Made by a program: the position numbers and the translations under genes. Under the pieces are notes generated by a model. It did not search any database, was not told the DNA's origin, and worked only from the letters and a program-made list of their open reading frames with translations. A stretch of DNA of 64,000 nt. It comes from Amphibacillus marinus (GTDB lineage Bacteria; Bacillota; Bacilli; Bacillales; Amphibacillaceae). The first letter of the stretch is position 1; every line of letters begins with the position of its first letter. Shown here piece by piece: positions 9,002 to 18,091 of the stretch. The stretch spans positions 1 to 64,000 of the forward strand of contig NZ_FODJ01000008.1 of the NCBI RefSeq assembly GCF_900110345.1, given 5' to 3'.

Positions 9002-9757
9002 ATGATTCAACGAAAGAGTAAACGTGAAATTGAATTAATGACAGCAGCTGGTGAATTGTTAGCAAACATTCATCAGGCCTTAGCAGACATTATTAAACCC
9101 GGTATGACAACGACGGAAATTGACCAATTTGTTGAGAACTACTTAAAAAAACACGGTGCAAGACCAGAGCAAAAAGGCTACAATGGTTACAAATTTGCTA
9201 CCTGTGCCTCAATTAATGATGAAATATGCCATGGCTTTCCACGTAAAGAACCTTTAAACAACGGTGATATTGTAACCGTAGATATGGTTGTTAATCTAAA
9301 TGGTGGCTTAGCTGATTCTGCTTGGACATACCAAGTGGGGGAAGTAGATGATAAAACAAGCAAGCTTTTAGATGTAACGAAAGCTTCCTTATATAGAGGA
9401 ATTGAGCAGGCTAAGGCTGGTAATCGAATAGGCGATATTGGTCATGCTATTCAGCAGTATGCAGAATCAGAGGGGTTTTCAGTTGTGCGCGATTTTACTG
9501 GCCATGGTATTGGACCAACTATTCATGAGCAGCCGCATATTCCACACTACGGGCAACCTGGAAAAGGTGCGCGCTTAAAAGAGGGTATGGCTATTACAAT
9601 TGAACCGATGATTAATGAAGGAACATGGCACAGTAAAATGGACGATAATAATTGGACAGCTAGAACTGTTGATGGCAAGAAATCGGCTCAATTTGAACAC
9701 ACCATTATTATTACCAAAGATAAACCACTTATCTTAACTGAACAAAAGGAAAGTTAG
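9002..9757 (+). CDS. map: Methionine aminopeptidase, type I (YflG-like second copy)
   Basis: Removes the N-terminal methionine from nascent proteins; dinuclear metal enzyme. The ligands are visible: Asp in VDMV and in LADSAW, His in GHGIG, Glu in TIEPM and Glu in QFEHT. Length 251 aa fits. It stands alone, not next to adk/infA as the ribosomal-cluster copy does. Together with the LADSAW wording this suggests the YflG-type paralogue. GGAAAGGAG precedes the ATG, and the terminator overlaps the stop. Confidence 0.9.
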   Translation: MIQRKSKREIELMTAAGELLANIHQALADIIKPGMTTTEIDQFVENYLKKHGARPEQKGYNGYKFATCASINDEICHGFPRKEPLNNGDIVTVDMVVNLNGGLADSAWTYQVGEVDDKTSKLLDVTKASLYRGIEQAKAGNRIGDIGHAIQQYAESEGFSVVRDFTGHGIGPTIHEQPHIPHYGQPGKGARLKEGMAITIEPMINEGTWHSKMDDNNWTARTVDGKKSAQFEHTIIITKDKPLILTEQKES

Positions 9758-9780
9758 CTTACAGGCTAGCTTCTTTTTTT
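9752..9780 (+). terminator. Terminator overlapping the end of map
   Basis: GTTAGC pairs with GCTAGC (one G-T pair) around a short loop, then TTCTTTTTTTT. The stem begins in the last codons of the gene. Confidence 0.75.
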
Positions 9781-9897
9781 TGGTGTACTAGGTAAAGCTA
9801 TTTAAATTAAGCAAGGAAACGTTTATAATTAATAAAATTATATAACGTGTTCAACCCTAAAAACTAAATTGACAAACCTATAAAAGGGGGTGGTGAG

Positions 9898-10590
9898 ATG
9901 CAAGAAACTAGCCAGTTTAAACAGGGTTTGGTCGCAGGTGTTCCAATTATGCTTGGCTATCTGCCAATTGCGATTACATATGGTGTGCTGGCAAAACAGG
10001 CAGGATTAACTTTGCTTGAATTAACCAGTATGAGTGTCCTTGTCTATGCCGGTGCGGCTCAATTTATGGGTACAAATATGCTAGTGCTAGGCGCTGGCGT
10101 AGTCGAAATTGTACTAGCAACATTTGTTCTTAACTTTCGTCATTTTGTTCTTAGCCTATCTTTTATGTATCAGTCGCGAAGCTTTCCGCATCGATGGCGG
10201 GCATTACTCGCTCTTGGCTTAACAGACGAGACATTCTCAGTAGCATCGCTTAAAACAAAACAAACGAAAGAAGTAAAAGGGTATTATTTCTATGGTGCTT
10301 TATTTTTACAAGCATACTTATCTTGGGTAATCGGCTCGATCATTGGCGGAATTGTTGGTAATGTTATGCCAACTTCAATAAGCCAAAGCCTGGGAATTGC
10401 GCTTTATGCAATGTTTATTGCATTATTAGTGCCTTCTGTAACAAAAAACTTAAAATATGGTGCAGTTGCCATCCTTGCTATGGTGTTAAATTATACGTTC
10501 GGACACATCTTACAAGACGGCTGGGCAATAGTCCTATCAACTATTATCGCTAGTTTCTTTGGGAGCTTTTTAGTGAGGAGGCAATCATGA
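9898..10590 (+). CDS. azlC: AzlC-family branched-chain amino acid exporter, large subunit
   Basis: Membrane component of an AzlCD-type amino acid exporter. It is 230 aa with several hydrophobic helices. The N-terminal motif GVLAKQAGLTLLE and the YAGAAQFMG segment are typical of AzlC. GGGGGTGGTGAG precedes the ATG. The stop overlaps the start of azlD (ATGA), showing tight coupling of the two subunits. Confidence 0.88.
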   Translation: MQETSQFKQGLVAGVPIMLGYLPIAITYGVLAKQAGLTLLELTSMSVLVYAGAAQFMGTNMLVLGAGVVEIVLATFVLNFRHFVLSLSFMYQSRSFPHRWRALLALGLTDETFSVASLKTKQTKEVKGYYFYGALFLQAYLSWVIGSIIGGIVGNVMPTSISQSLGIALYAMFIALLVPSVTKNLKYGAVAILAMVLNYTFGHILQDGWAIVLSTIIASFFGSFLVRRQS

Positions 10591-10883
10591 TCAATCCTTT
10601 ATTTATTATTATCCTTATGGCTGTCGTCACGGTCCTACCAAGACTTCTACCAGCCTTTATTGTTGATCGTATTAGATTCCCAGAATGGATGGGACGCTGG
10701 CTTGAGGTTATTCCGTATGCAGCATTAGGCGCATTAATCTTTCCAGGGGTAATTAACGTGATACCAGACCAGCCATACATTGGCTTAGCTGGTGGAACAG
10801 CCGCTATCTTATTATCAGTGTTTAAACTTCACATCGTAATCGTAGTATTAGGTGCTTCTCTTGTTGTTTATTTGCTTAACTAA
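10587..10883 (+). CDS. azlD: AzlD-family small subunit of the branched-chain amino acid exporter
   Basis: A 98-residue, four-helix membrane protein with the AzlD motif RLLPAF near residue 20 and PYAALGALIFPG in the middle. It overlaps azlC by four bases, and the pair forms one exporter. No Lrp-type regulator gene is adjacent, unlike in some azl operons. A bidirectional terminator follows. Confidence 0.87.
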   Translation: MINPLFIIILMAVVTVLPRLLPAFIVDRIRFPEWMGRWLEVIPYAALGALIFPGVINVIPDQPYIGLAGGTAAILLSVFKLHIVIVVLGASLVVYLLN

Positions 10884-10917
10884 TTTATGTTCTCATTTAA
10901 GTTTTAACAGTATTATT

Positions 10918-10954
10918 TTTTAGAGAAAGAAATTAAGCATTTCTTTCTCTAAAG
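10918..10954. terminator. Bidirectional terminator between azlD and the CDF gene
   Basis: AGAGAAAGAAA and TTTCTTTCTCT form an 11-bp stem with a seven-base loop. A T run lies at the left for the minus strand, with A/T-rich sequence at the right. It separates two convergent genes. Confidence 0.75.
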
Positions 10955-10960
10955 TAGATT

Positions 10961-11827
10961 TTACTTATTAGGCTCTACATGAATATGGGCATGTGGAATA
11001 CCATGTTCCTCTGCCAATCTAGCTTCAATTCGATCAGTAATACGATGCCCCTCTTTTACAGTTATATAGGGGTCAACGTAGATCGTAATGTCGACAAAAA
11101 TTTGATTGCCATGCCTACGACCTTTAATATCCTGAACTTTAATAACCTCGCCATCTTGAGCAATAATTTCTCTTATTTTTTCTACCGATTCATCATCAAA
11201 TCCATCAGTGAGTGTATGACTTGTGCTCTTAAAGATATCCCAAGCAGCATAAATAATGATAAAACCAACGATAATACCAATAACGGGGTCAAGCCACGGC
11301 AAACCTATTCTTGTCAGTATTATTCCCAGAAAGGCACCAAAGCTAATGAGCGCATCAGACAAATTTCCTTGTGCTGTCGCGTGTAAAGAAGCACTATTCG
11401 TTTTTTTGGAGAGTTGGCGTACAAACCAATAGACACCAAACATAATTGCAGTAGAGCCTAATGATGTCCATGCGGCAAGCATGGTTGGTTCAGGAAGGTT
11501 TCCTGACAAAAGGTAGCTACTTGAACTTAAAATAACTTGTAAACCAACCGTTACCATAATAAAAGAAGCAATAAGGGCAGCAATTAATTCAGCTTTAAAA
11601 TGTCCATAGTGGTGATCGTGATCAGGTGGCTTTCGCGATATCCTTAAGCCAATAAGTACAGCAACCGAGGTAATCACATCTGTGGTATTGTTTAAACCAT
11701 CTGCTTGTAATGCTTGCGAATTAGCTAGTACAGATACGACTAGCTTGGTAGTGGCCAGTAGTAAATATGCAATGATACTTACCCATGCCCCACGCTCGCC
11801 TTCTTTTAATTGATCATAAGGATTCAT
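10961..11827 (-). CDS. Cation diffusion facilitator family exporter (MneP/YdfM-like)
   Basis: Exports divalent metal in exchange for protons. Six hydrophobic helices are followed by a cytoplasmic ferredoxin-like domain ending in HAHIHVEP. The helix 2 site reads DGLNNTTD where zinc exporters usually have HxxxD. This departure, and the HYGH segment after it, recall the manganese-type members MneP/MneS. Helix 5 has GNLSD. An in-frame GTG lies six codons upstream, but GGAAGGAAGAAG lies just before this ATG (288 aa). Metal choice is inferred. I checked the 5' region for a yybP-ykoY manganese riboswitch and found none. Confidence 0.82.
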   Translation of the reverse strand: MNPYDQLKEGERGAWVSIIAYLLLATTKLVVSVLANSQALQADGLNNTTDVITSVAVLIGLRISRKPPDHDHHYGHFKAELIAALIASFIMVTVGLQVILSSSSYLLSGNLPEPTMLAAWTSLGSTAIMFGVYWFVRQLSKKTNSASLHATAQGNLSDALISFGAFLGIILTRIGLPWLDPVIGIIVGFIIIYAAWDIFKSTSHTLTDGFDDESVEKIREIIAQDGEVIKVQDIKGRRHGNQIFVDITIYVDPYITVKEGHRITDRIEARLAEEHGIPHAHIHVEPNK

Positions 11828-11880
11828 TTCACTTCTTCCTTCCACAATTCATTCATACAGTAGTCTATCATCCCAAAGTC

Positions 11881-11918
11881 GTGTGGGTCTACAGAAACAT
11901 GTGGTCTCTTACCCACAC
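11881..11918. other. Strong hairpin upstream of the CDF gene
   Basis: GTGTGGGT (11881-11888) pairs perfectly with ACCCACAC (11911-11918) around a 22-base loop. There is no T run on either side. It lies about 55 bases upstream of the CDF start on the minus strand and could be a 5' leader structure or a protein site. The rest of 11919-12151 shows no other feature I can name. Confidence 0.4.
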
Positions 11919-12151
11919 TAGTTTGTACCTAACAATGAAGTTGGTTCTGATCAAATTTATTTACTAAGGACAAGCACGTATAAGTTTTGTCTGCATATGA
12001 TAGTAGTCAACCTTAATTTATTACATTAAAAGATTACTTTATTTAATATACCCGCTTCAAAATAAAATACCCCGTTCTGATCGTTTAATATTAAAGAAAA
12101 AGGGTATAGTGGTATATACCCAAGTAAATTAGAGAGAAGGGGCTGGAATCC

Positions 12152-12397
12152 ATGAAAAAAGAAAAAATGTCTTATCGGTTATCCAATAACTATCAAGGCT
12201 TTGGAACAAGTATCATGGCCAAACGCGACTTATCCTTTGAAATTAAGCTCTTAGCTCAGTTAATAATGGATGAACTCATCTCAGAACGGAACAAGGCTAA
12301 CTTTGATAACCAAATTGATCGAGCATTGCAGTCAAAGGACATTGCGTTATTTAAGCAGCTAAGTCAAGATAATCAACATTATTCTATCGAGTATTAA
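12152..12397 (+). CDS. Small IDEAL-domain-like protein
   Basis: An 81-residue soluble protein. The segment from about residue 32 (LLAQLIMDELISE, then IDRALQSKDIALFKQLS) resembles the IDEAL domain, a short helical module found at the C-terminus of several Bacillus proteins. Here it makes up almost the whole protein. GAGAAGGGG precedes the ATG. A hairpin with a T run (ACAGAT/ATCTGT, 12406-12438) follows. Function unknown. Confidence 0.6.
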   Translation: MKKEKMSYRLSNNYQGFGTSIMAKRDLSFEIKLLAQLIMDELISERNKANFDNQIDRALQSKDIALFKQLSQDNQHYSIEY

Positions 12398-12562
12398 ATT
12401 TTTCAACAGATGGGCGTGATGCTTATCTGTTTTTTGTTGCCAGATAGTGCTTATTGCAGACTGGAAAGCAAATAAGATAGGCTAGTTAAAATGGTAATAT
12501 CTATCTGTTTTTCTTACCCATTGAGATATGCTATAGTAATGGTGAGAAAAGGAGATTTGTCT

Positions 12563-13354
12563 ATGCGTTATTGTTTACTTTTATTAACCTTATTAATGTT
12601 AGGTGGTTGTAACCAGACTATTAATCAGCCGCTGCAAGTGCGTGAATTTGGTAGTGTCAAGAACTTTTTACACAATGAAAAAAACACCAAAGCTTTGGCG
12701 GTTTTCCGAAAGGTGGATAAAAATGTGGTTGAGGTCAGTTCACAATCGGGTTTGTTTGTGGTAAGTAATCCAGACGATGTAGACGTATATGTTAATAAAC
12801 AACGTCAGCTCCCTGATGGTTATGTACCGCCTGATTTAATAGAGCCTAAGGTTGCTCATTATGCAGATAGTGGCGATGATCGTAGGCTAATGCGGGCAGA
12901 GGCAGCTGAAGCATTAGAGGCGTTATTCGAGGCTGCAACTACTGAGGGCTTAGATTTAGTCGCAATGTCAGGTTATCGATCCTATGACAGGCAGGCTATT
13001 ATCTTTCAGAATAATGTTGACCGTAATGGCGAAGAGCATGCTAGAATGTTTTCTGCCCAGCCAGGGACAAGCGAGCATCAAACTGGGTTAGCAATGGATA
13101 TTAGTGCAGCTTCTGCTTCTTTTGCATTGGAACAAGCATTTTCTAATACAGATGAAGGTAGTTGGTTAGCCGAGCAGGCTCATAAATTTGGTTTTATTAT
13201 TCGTTATCCAGAAGATAAAATGGCCATTACAGGTTATGCTTATGAACCTTGGCATGTTCGTTATGTTGGGAATGATATTGCCCAGGCAATTTATCAGAAG
13301 AATTTAACTTTAGAAGAATATTTCGGCTATCATTTTGAAGAGGATAACAGCTAG
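12563..13354 (+). CDS. D-alanyl-D-alanine carboxypeptidase, VanY/YodJ-like lipoprotein
   Basis: Zinc peptidase trimming the terminal D-Ala from peptidoglycan stems, on the outer face of the membrane. The start at 12563 follows AAAAGGAGA and gives a lipoprotein signal with lipobox LGGC (Cys about residue 14). An in-frame extension from 12491 would bury that signal, so I reject it. The VanY domain has SGYRSYDRQ, SEHQTGLAMD (zinc His and Asp) and EPWHVRYVG (zinc His). Length 263 aa. Confidence 0.87.
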   Translation: MRYCLLLLTLLMLGGCNQTINQPLQVREFGSVKNFLHNEKNTKALAVFRKVDKNVVEVSSQSGLFVVSNPDDVDVYVNKQRQLPDGYVPPDLIEPKVAHYADSGDDRRLMRAEAAEALEALFEAATTEGLDLVAMSGYRSYDRQAIIFQNNVDRNGEEHARMFSAQPGTSEHQTGLAMDISAASASFALEQAFSNTDEGSWLAEQAHKFGFIIRYPEDKMAITGYAYEPWHVRYVGNDIAQAIYQKNLTLEEYFGYHFEEDNS

Positions 13355-13442
13355 GTTATCCTTTTCTTTTCTATTTAAAACGTGTTGTCCTGCCTTTGTA
13401 TGGTAAAATAGTTTAAAAACCCAAAAGGAAGAGGGCATATTA

Positions 13443-14819
13443 ATGAACAAGAGAATGGAATATGATACACTCGGATCTGTTGAAGTAGATGGAGATAAAT
13501 ATTGGGGTGCACAAACACAACGGAGTTTGGATAATTTTGCGATAGGAACCGAGAAAATGCCGGATAAATTAATTAATGCTTTTGTATTACTAAAGAAGGC
13601 AGCAGCAAAGGCGAATGGAAAGGTTAACCGCTTATCTCCTAAAAAAATAGCAGCGATTGAGTATGCTTGTGACCATGTGTTACAAAATGATTTAGCCACC
13701 CATTTTCCACTTGTTGTCTGGCAAACAGGTAGTGGTACGCAAACAAATATGAATGTCAACGAAGTACTTGCTTACATAGGAAATGAGCATCTCATTAAAT
13801 CTGGTGAAGCAGATCGTCTCCACCCAAATGATGATCTTAATCAATCACAAAGCTCAAATGATACTTTTCCAACAGCGATGCACATTGCTGCCACCTTGGC
13901 ACTAACAGAAACATTACTCCCAGCTGTTGAGCAGATGGTGCAAACGTTACAGAAAAAGCAGCAGCAATTTAACCAGATCGTCAAGATAGGTCGGACCCAC
14001 TTGCAAGATGCAACGCCACTTACCTTTGGTCAAGAGATAAGTGGCTGGGTGCACATGCTTGAGAAGGCTAAGCAAATGCTTACAGACGATCAAAAATATT
14101 TGACTGAGTTAGCTATTGGTGGGACAGCAGTGGGGACAGGCATTAATGCAGATCCCAACTTCGGTGACTTAGTTGCAAAGCAAATTAGCGAGGATACCGG
14201 TATATTATTTCACTCAGCACTTAACAAATTCCATGCATTAACAAGCCATGATCAACTTGTTCGCGCTCACGGAAGTTTAAAAGCCCTGGCTGCTGATTTA
14301 ATGAAGATTGCTAACGATGTTCGTTGGCTTGCCAGTGGTCCTAGGGCTGGACTGGGGGAAATTGAAATTCCTGCAAATGAACCTGGAAGTTCCATTATGC
14401 CTGGTAAAGTAAATCCAACGCAGGCTGAAGCTCTAACAATGGTGGTGGTTCAGGTCATGGGTAATGATGCCGCAATAGGATTTGCTGCTAGTCAAGGCAA
14501 TTTCCAGTTAAATGTGTTTAAACCGGTTATTATCTATAATTTCTTACAGTCTGTGCAATTGCTATCAGACAGTATCATTTCTTTTAATCAAAAATGCCTG
14601 CAGGGTTTAAAGCCTATTGAAGAAAGGATGGCAGCCTATTTAAATCAGTCATTAATGTTGGTAACGGCACTAAATCCGCACATTGGTTACGAAAATGCAG
14701 CCAAAATTGCCAAAAAAGCATTTAATGAACAAATAACGTTAAAGAAAGCTGCCGTAGAGCTCAAGTTATTAACGGCGAGCCAGTTTGATAAGTGGGTGGA
14801 CCCTAAGCAAATGATTTAG
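13443..14819 (+). CDS. fumC: Fumarate hydratase class II
   Basis: Interconverts fumarate and L-malate; iron-independent homotetramer. The superfamily signature [11 protein letters not shown] is present near residue 318, and [14 protein letters not shown] and [10 protein letters not shown] supply other active-site segments. Length 458 aa is standard. The start follows GGAAGAGGG. It appears monocistronic. No other TCA gene is in the window. Confidence 0.95.
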   Translation: MNKRMEYDTLGSVEVDGDKYWGAQTQRSLDNFAIGTEKMPDKLINAFVLLKKAAAKANGKVNRLSPKKIAAIEYACDHVLQNDLATHFPLVVWQTGSGTQTNMNVNEVLAYIGNEHLIKSGEADRLHPNDDLNQSQSSNDTFPTAMHIAATLALTETLLPAVEQMVQTLQKKQQQFNQIVKIGRTHLQDATPLTFGQEISGWVHMLEKAKQMLTDDQKYLTELAIGGTAVGTGINADPNFGDLVAKQISEDTGILFHSALNKFHALTSHDQLVRAHGSLKALAADLMKIANDVRWLASGPRAGLGEIEIPANEPGSSIMPGKVNPTQAEALTMVVVQVMGNDAAIGFAASQGNFQLNVFKPVIIYNFLQSVQLLSDSIISFNQKCLQGLKPIEERMAAYLNQSLMLVTALNPHIGYENAAKIAKKAFNEQITLKKAAVELKLLTASQFDKWVDPKQMI

Positions 14820-14892
14820 CTTCAACGCTATTGTTAGGAAAAAAATCTCTTCGTAACAAGTAATTGCCGTCAGTAAAAAGTTAAAAACCTTC

Positions 14893-14899
14893 CATACTA
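14893..14899 (+). promoter_or_regulatory. Possible sigma-G -10 element for the SASP gene
   Basis: CATACTA matches the forespore sigma-G -10 pattern and lies 23 bases before the SASP start. I could not place a convincing -35 at 17-18 bases, so this is tentative. Confidence 0.35.
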
Positions 14900-14921
14900 T
14901 CATTAAGGGAGGTGAACAACA

Positions 14922-15122
14922 ATGACTGAAAGAAATCGTACAAACAAACTAGTTGTTCCCGGCGTTGAACAAAAGCTAGAGCAATTAAAATATGAAATTG
15001 CCCAAGAATTTGGTGTTACCCCTGGTCCTAGTGAAACAGCTCGTGCCAATGGTTCAGTTGGTGGGGAAATCACAAAAAGACTTGTTCAGCAAGCGCAGCA
15101 ACAAATTGGACCAAGGTCATAA
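14922..15122 (+). CDS. Alpha/beta-type small acid-soluble spore protein
   Basis: Coats and protects forespore DNA and is degraded by the GPR protease on germination. The 66-residue protein contains [10 protein letters not shown], near the GPR cleavage site, and the signature [18 protein letters not shown] of the SspA/B/C/D group. A very strong Shine-Dalgarno (GGGAGGTG) lies nine bases upstream. It stands alone with its own terminator. Confidence 0.95.
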   Translation: MTERNRTNKLVVPGVEQKLEQLKYEIAQEFGVTPGPSETARANGSVGGEITKRLVQQAQQQIGPRS

Positions 15123-15127
15123 TTGTT

Positions 15128-15160
15128 AGGTATCTAGTTGAACTGCTAGATACCTTTCTC
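15128..15160 (+). terminator. Terminator after the SASP gene
   Basis: AGGTATCTAG and CTAGATACCT form a perfect 10-bp stem followed by a T-rich tail. Confidence 0.88.
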
Positions 15161-15173
15161 ATTTTAAGTGCGT

Positions 15174-15207
15174 AAAAAGAGAGGTGCTGTAATTGCAAGC
15201 ACCTCCC
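15174..15207 (-). terminator. Terminator of the sugar ABC ATPase gene (minus strand)
   Basis: Read on the minus strand, GGGAGGTGCT pairs with AGCACCTCTC across a nine-base loop and is followed by TTTTT. Confidence 0.85.
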
Positions 15208-15227
15208 ATATAAAAGGGGGGTATACA

Positions 15228-16331
15228 CTATTTAATTCTTTCTTCAGTTTCAAGATCAAAGAAGTGGCATTTATGCATGTCAAACGCAAGCTGCAATGAT
15301 TCTCCACCATTAATATCAGTACGTGAATCAACACGAGCAATAAATTCTTGTTCAGAAAGCTTAGAGTAGAGATATGACTCTGAGCCCATTAACTCAGCAA
15401 CTTCAATTTCAGCTGTAATAGTTGAGCCAGGATTTGCATCAAGGAAGACAGGCTCATCATGAATATCTTCAGGACGCACACCAAGAACAACCTCTTTACC
15501 GACATACCCTTGCTCACGTAACACCTTCATTTTTCCTTCAGGTACTTGAATGGTTTGTTTAGGTGAAACACGGAATCCTGATTCCTCTAAGGTTCCATTA
15601 AAGAAGTTCATTGCAGGCGATCCAATAAAACCAGCAACGAAAATGTTGTCAGGTAAATCGTATACTTCTTTTGGAGCACCTACTTGTTGAATTAAGCCAT
15701 CCTTAAGAACAACAATTCGTGTCGCCATTGTCATCGCTTCAGTTTGATCGTGCGTTACATAAATAGTTGTTGTTTGAAGACGTTGATGCAACTTTTGGAT
15801 TTCAGCACGCATCTGTCCACGTAGTTTAGCATCAAGGTTTGATAAAGGCTCATCCATAAGAAAAACCTTTGCATCACGGACAATTGCCCGACCGAGTGCC
15901 ACACGCTGACGCTGACCACCAGAAAGCGCTTTTGGCTTACGATCCAAGTAAGGCTCTAAACCAAGGATCTGTGCTGCGTTTTTTACACGACGCTCAATTT
16001 CGTCTTTACGGAATTTTCGAAGTTTTAAACCAAATGCCATATTATCATATACATTCATGTGCGGATAAAGGGCATAGTTTTGGAAAACCATTGCAATATC
16101 ACGATCTTTAGGTGCAACATCATTCATTAATTTATCATCAATATAAAACTCACCAGATGTAATTTCCTCTAATCCAGCAATCATACGTAGAGTCGTTGAC
16201 TTACCACAACCAGATGGACCAACGAATACAATAAATTCTTTATCCTTGATCTCAAGATTAAAATCATCAACAGCTTTGACGCCGTCCTTTTCATATACTT
16301 TATCAATATTTTTTAGTACTAACTCAGCCAT
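15228..16331 (-). CDS. msmX: Shared sugar ABC transporter ATP-binding protein (MsmX/UgpC-type)
   Basis: Cytoplasmic ATPase energising carbohydrate importers. Walker A GPSGCGKST, signature LSGGQRQRVALGRA, Walker B VFLMDEPLSNLDAKLR and the switch histidine in YVTHDQTEA are all present. A C-terminal TOBE-like regulatory domain follows. At 367 aa it fits MsmX/MsmK. No binding protein or permease genes adjoin it, which fits a general ATPase serving several unlinked importers. TTAAGGAGGA precedes the ATG, and a cre-like site lies 20 bases further upstream. Confidence 0.93.
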   Translation of the reverse strand: MAELVLKNIDKVYEKDGVKAVDDFNLEIKDKEFIVFVGPSGCGKSTTLRMIAGLEEITSGEFYIDDKLMNDVAPKDRDIAMVFQNYALYPHMNVYDNMAFGLKLRKFRKDEIERRVKNAAQILGLEPYLDRKPKALSGGQRQRVALGRAIVRDAKVFLMDEPLSNLDAKLRGQMRAEIQKLHQRLQTTTIYVTHDQTEAMTMATRIVVLKDGLIQQVGAPKEVYDLPDNIFVAGFIGSPAMNFFNGTLEESGFRVSPKQTIQVPEGKMKVLREQGYVGKEVVLGVRPEDIHDEPVFLDANPGSTITAEIEVAELMGSESYLYSKLSEQEFIARVDSRTDINGGESLQLAFDMHKCHFFDLETEERIK

Positions 16332-16352
16332 TGTTAAATCCTCCTTAATTTT

Positions 16353-16366
16353 TGAAAGCGTTTTAA
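16353..16366 (-). promoter_or_regulatory. Candidate catabolite-responsive element upstream of msmX
   Basis: TGAAAGCGTTTTAA fits the cre pattern TGWAANCGNTNWCA in all but one position (A for C at position 13). It lies directly upstream of the msmX ribosome site, so CcpA could repress the gene. Tentative. Confidence 0.5.
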
Positions 16367-16481
16367 CTTATATGGCTAGTGTACAAAAAACGACTGAGAA
16401 GGTAAATGGTAAGAGTGCACAAAGAAGTTATAATCAAATTGTGCACGTTTACATTTTTTCGTTAACCAGGCATTATGGTGA

Positions 16482-17375
16482 CTAAACAAAGTGCCTTTGA
16501 ATAAGTAAAACTAAGTAGACGGAAAGCGCGCCTTCAAACTGTTTGACATCAATTCCAGTTTTTTCAATGAACTTATCAATTCGATACTGAAGACTATTTC
16601 TATGCATATACATTTCTTTGGCAGCGAGCGTTGTATTTGAATTAGATTCAAGATAAGTTTGGATTGTTCGCAATAAGCTTTCGTCTTCTGCACAATCTTT
16701 TAAAATAGCTGCTACTAAAAAATTAATCATATCGTGATCTTGAAGGGATGGTAATAAGTATGGGACTGCCATGACATAGGTCATCACGGCTTTAATGCTA
16801 TACTGATTAATTTGGCTATAGCATGTTTCTATCCATTTAAAATAATAATTTGCTTTATTAAGGTCAGTTAAATAGGGGCCGACTAGAAATTTCACATCTA
16901 CATAAAAGTCACTAGCAAATACTTCAATCATTTCATAGTATGCTTTAATATTTTGATCCTCTGAGGTTTTTTCCTCAATAATTATTCCTTTATCAGTTGT
17001 TACCCAAATAATAGCTGGTAGCTCAGAGTAAAGTCCATCAATTGCTGCTCTAAAGTCAATAGGATCAATCTCTGCTTTCGAAAGTGAGAAATAGATAAAT
17101 CTGAATTTACTAACTGGTTGAGATGGAAAAGAACCATCTTCAAATAAAAGCCTAAACCACTGTTTTTCACGAGCAGTAATCGGGGGATAAGCACTAGATA
17201 AAGGCGTTAGTAGTAAAGCTAATAGTGCGTGATCTTTTTCATTAATATCTTCTTTCTTAATGCCAATAACGTCATTTGTCTCAGTGGTAAACCAACTGTA
17301 ATTGTCAGAAGTTGCTTGACTGTTTTGCTCAACTGTAATGAGACTTGGAAAAATTTTTTTAAGTCGCTTGATCAT
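16482..17375 (-). CDS. PucR/CdaR-type regulator with C-terminal helix-turn-helix
   Basis: The C-terminal 55 residues contain LAAKEMYMHRNSLQYRIDKFIEKTG, the helix-turn-helix of the PucR/CdaR family. The preceding 240 residues match no domain I recognise and carry no membrane segment. The ATG at 17375 has GTGAGG nine bases upstream; an in-frame GTG five codons earlier would consume that site. It lies 150 bases upstream of msmX on the same strand. A link to sugar-uptake control is possible but unproven. Confidence 0.7.
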   Translation of the reverse strand: MIKRLKKIFPSLITVEQNSQATSDNYSWFTTETNDVIGIKKEDINEKDHALLALLLTPLSSAYPPITAREKQWFRLLFEDGSFPSQPVSKFRFIYFSLSKAEIDPIDFRAAIDGLYSELPAIIWVTTDKGIIIEEKTSEDQNIKAYYEMIEVFASDFYVDVKFLVGPYLTDLNKANYYFKWIETCYSQINQYSIKAVMTYVMAVPYLLPSLQDHDMINFLVAAILKDCAEDESLLRTIQTYLESNSNTTLAAKEMYMHRNSLQYRIDKFIEKTGIDVKQFEGALSVYLVLLIQRHFV

Positions 17376-17605
17376 TTTACATAGCCTCACTTTTAACTTT
17401 TTTTCTCATTATAGCAAATAGGCAGGATATTGCCCATAGCTAGTCCATTGAGAAAGGTTCTTAGTAACTGGAATGAATATGTAAATGGGCAATCCTACGC
17501 CAATAAGCTGTTTTCATTTGGCTTAAGGACATAAGTTTGTTATAGTGGAACAGTGAAAAATATCGGTCAAAGTCGTGACCATTAAATTTAGGAGGATTTT
17601 CTTTA

Positions 17606-17953
17606 ATGTCTAATATTCAAGCAAGTGCTACTGCATTAGAGCAAGCTATTCGCGAGAGTGATGAATTTAAGGATTTAAAAGGTGCGTATGATGCTGTTAT
17701 GACTGACGAAATTGCCAAGAAAATGTTTGACGATTTTAGAAATACACAAATGGAATTACAGCAAAAGCAAATGCAGGGAATTGAAATAACACAAGAAGAA
17801 GTTGATCAAGCACGCAAGGTTGTTGAAACTGTTCAACAACATGAACAAATCTCAAAGCTGATGGAACAGGAACAACGTGTTAATGAATTAATTAATAACA
17901 TTAGTCGCACAATTACTAAGCCATTAGAGGAATTGTACGGATCAGAAGCATAG
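17606..17953 (+). CDS. YheA-like member of the YlbF/YmcA family
   Basis: A 115-residue, almost entirely helical protein with a long central coiled coil (MELQQKQMQGIEITQEEVDQ as its core) and ending in KPLEELYG, as in Bacillus YheA. Relatives YlbF and YmcA form the Y-complex that modulates RNase Y. The role of YheA itself is not established. AGGAGGAT lies upstream. Monocistronic, with a strong terminator. Confidence 0.85.
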   Translation: MSNIQASATALEQAIRESDEFKDLKGAYDAVMTDEIAKKMFDDFRNTQMELQQKQMQGIEITQEEVDQARKVVETVQQHEQISKLMEQEQRVNELINNISRTITKPLEELYGSEA

Positions 17954-17973
17954 AAGCTGAAGATATAATCAAG

Positions 17974-18019
17974 AAACACCTCCAATTTTTAGAGAACATC
18001 TAAATTGGAGGTGTTTTTT
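17974..18019 (+). terminator. Terminator after the yheA-like gene
   Basis: AACACCTCCAATTT and AAATTGGAGGTGTT form a 14-bp stem followed by TTTTTTC. Confidence 0.93.
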
Positions 18020-18042
18020 CAAATAGACTAACCAGCTAAAAT

Positions 18043-18070
18043 AAAAAAAGTCCGGCACTAAACCGAACTT
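18043..18070 (-). terminator. Terminator of clpP (minus strand)
   Basis: On the minus strand AGTTCGG pairs with CCGGACT (one G-T pair) and is followed by TTTTTTT. Confidence 0.82.
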
Positions 18071-18091
18071 ATTTTTTGAAAATTATTATTC

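Noticed and set aside
11828-12000. yybP-ykoY manganese riboswitch before the CDF exporter
   Set aside because: The conserved GGGGAGTAG-type segments are absent; only a simple hairpin is seen.
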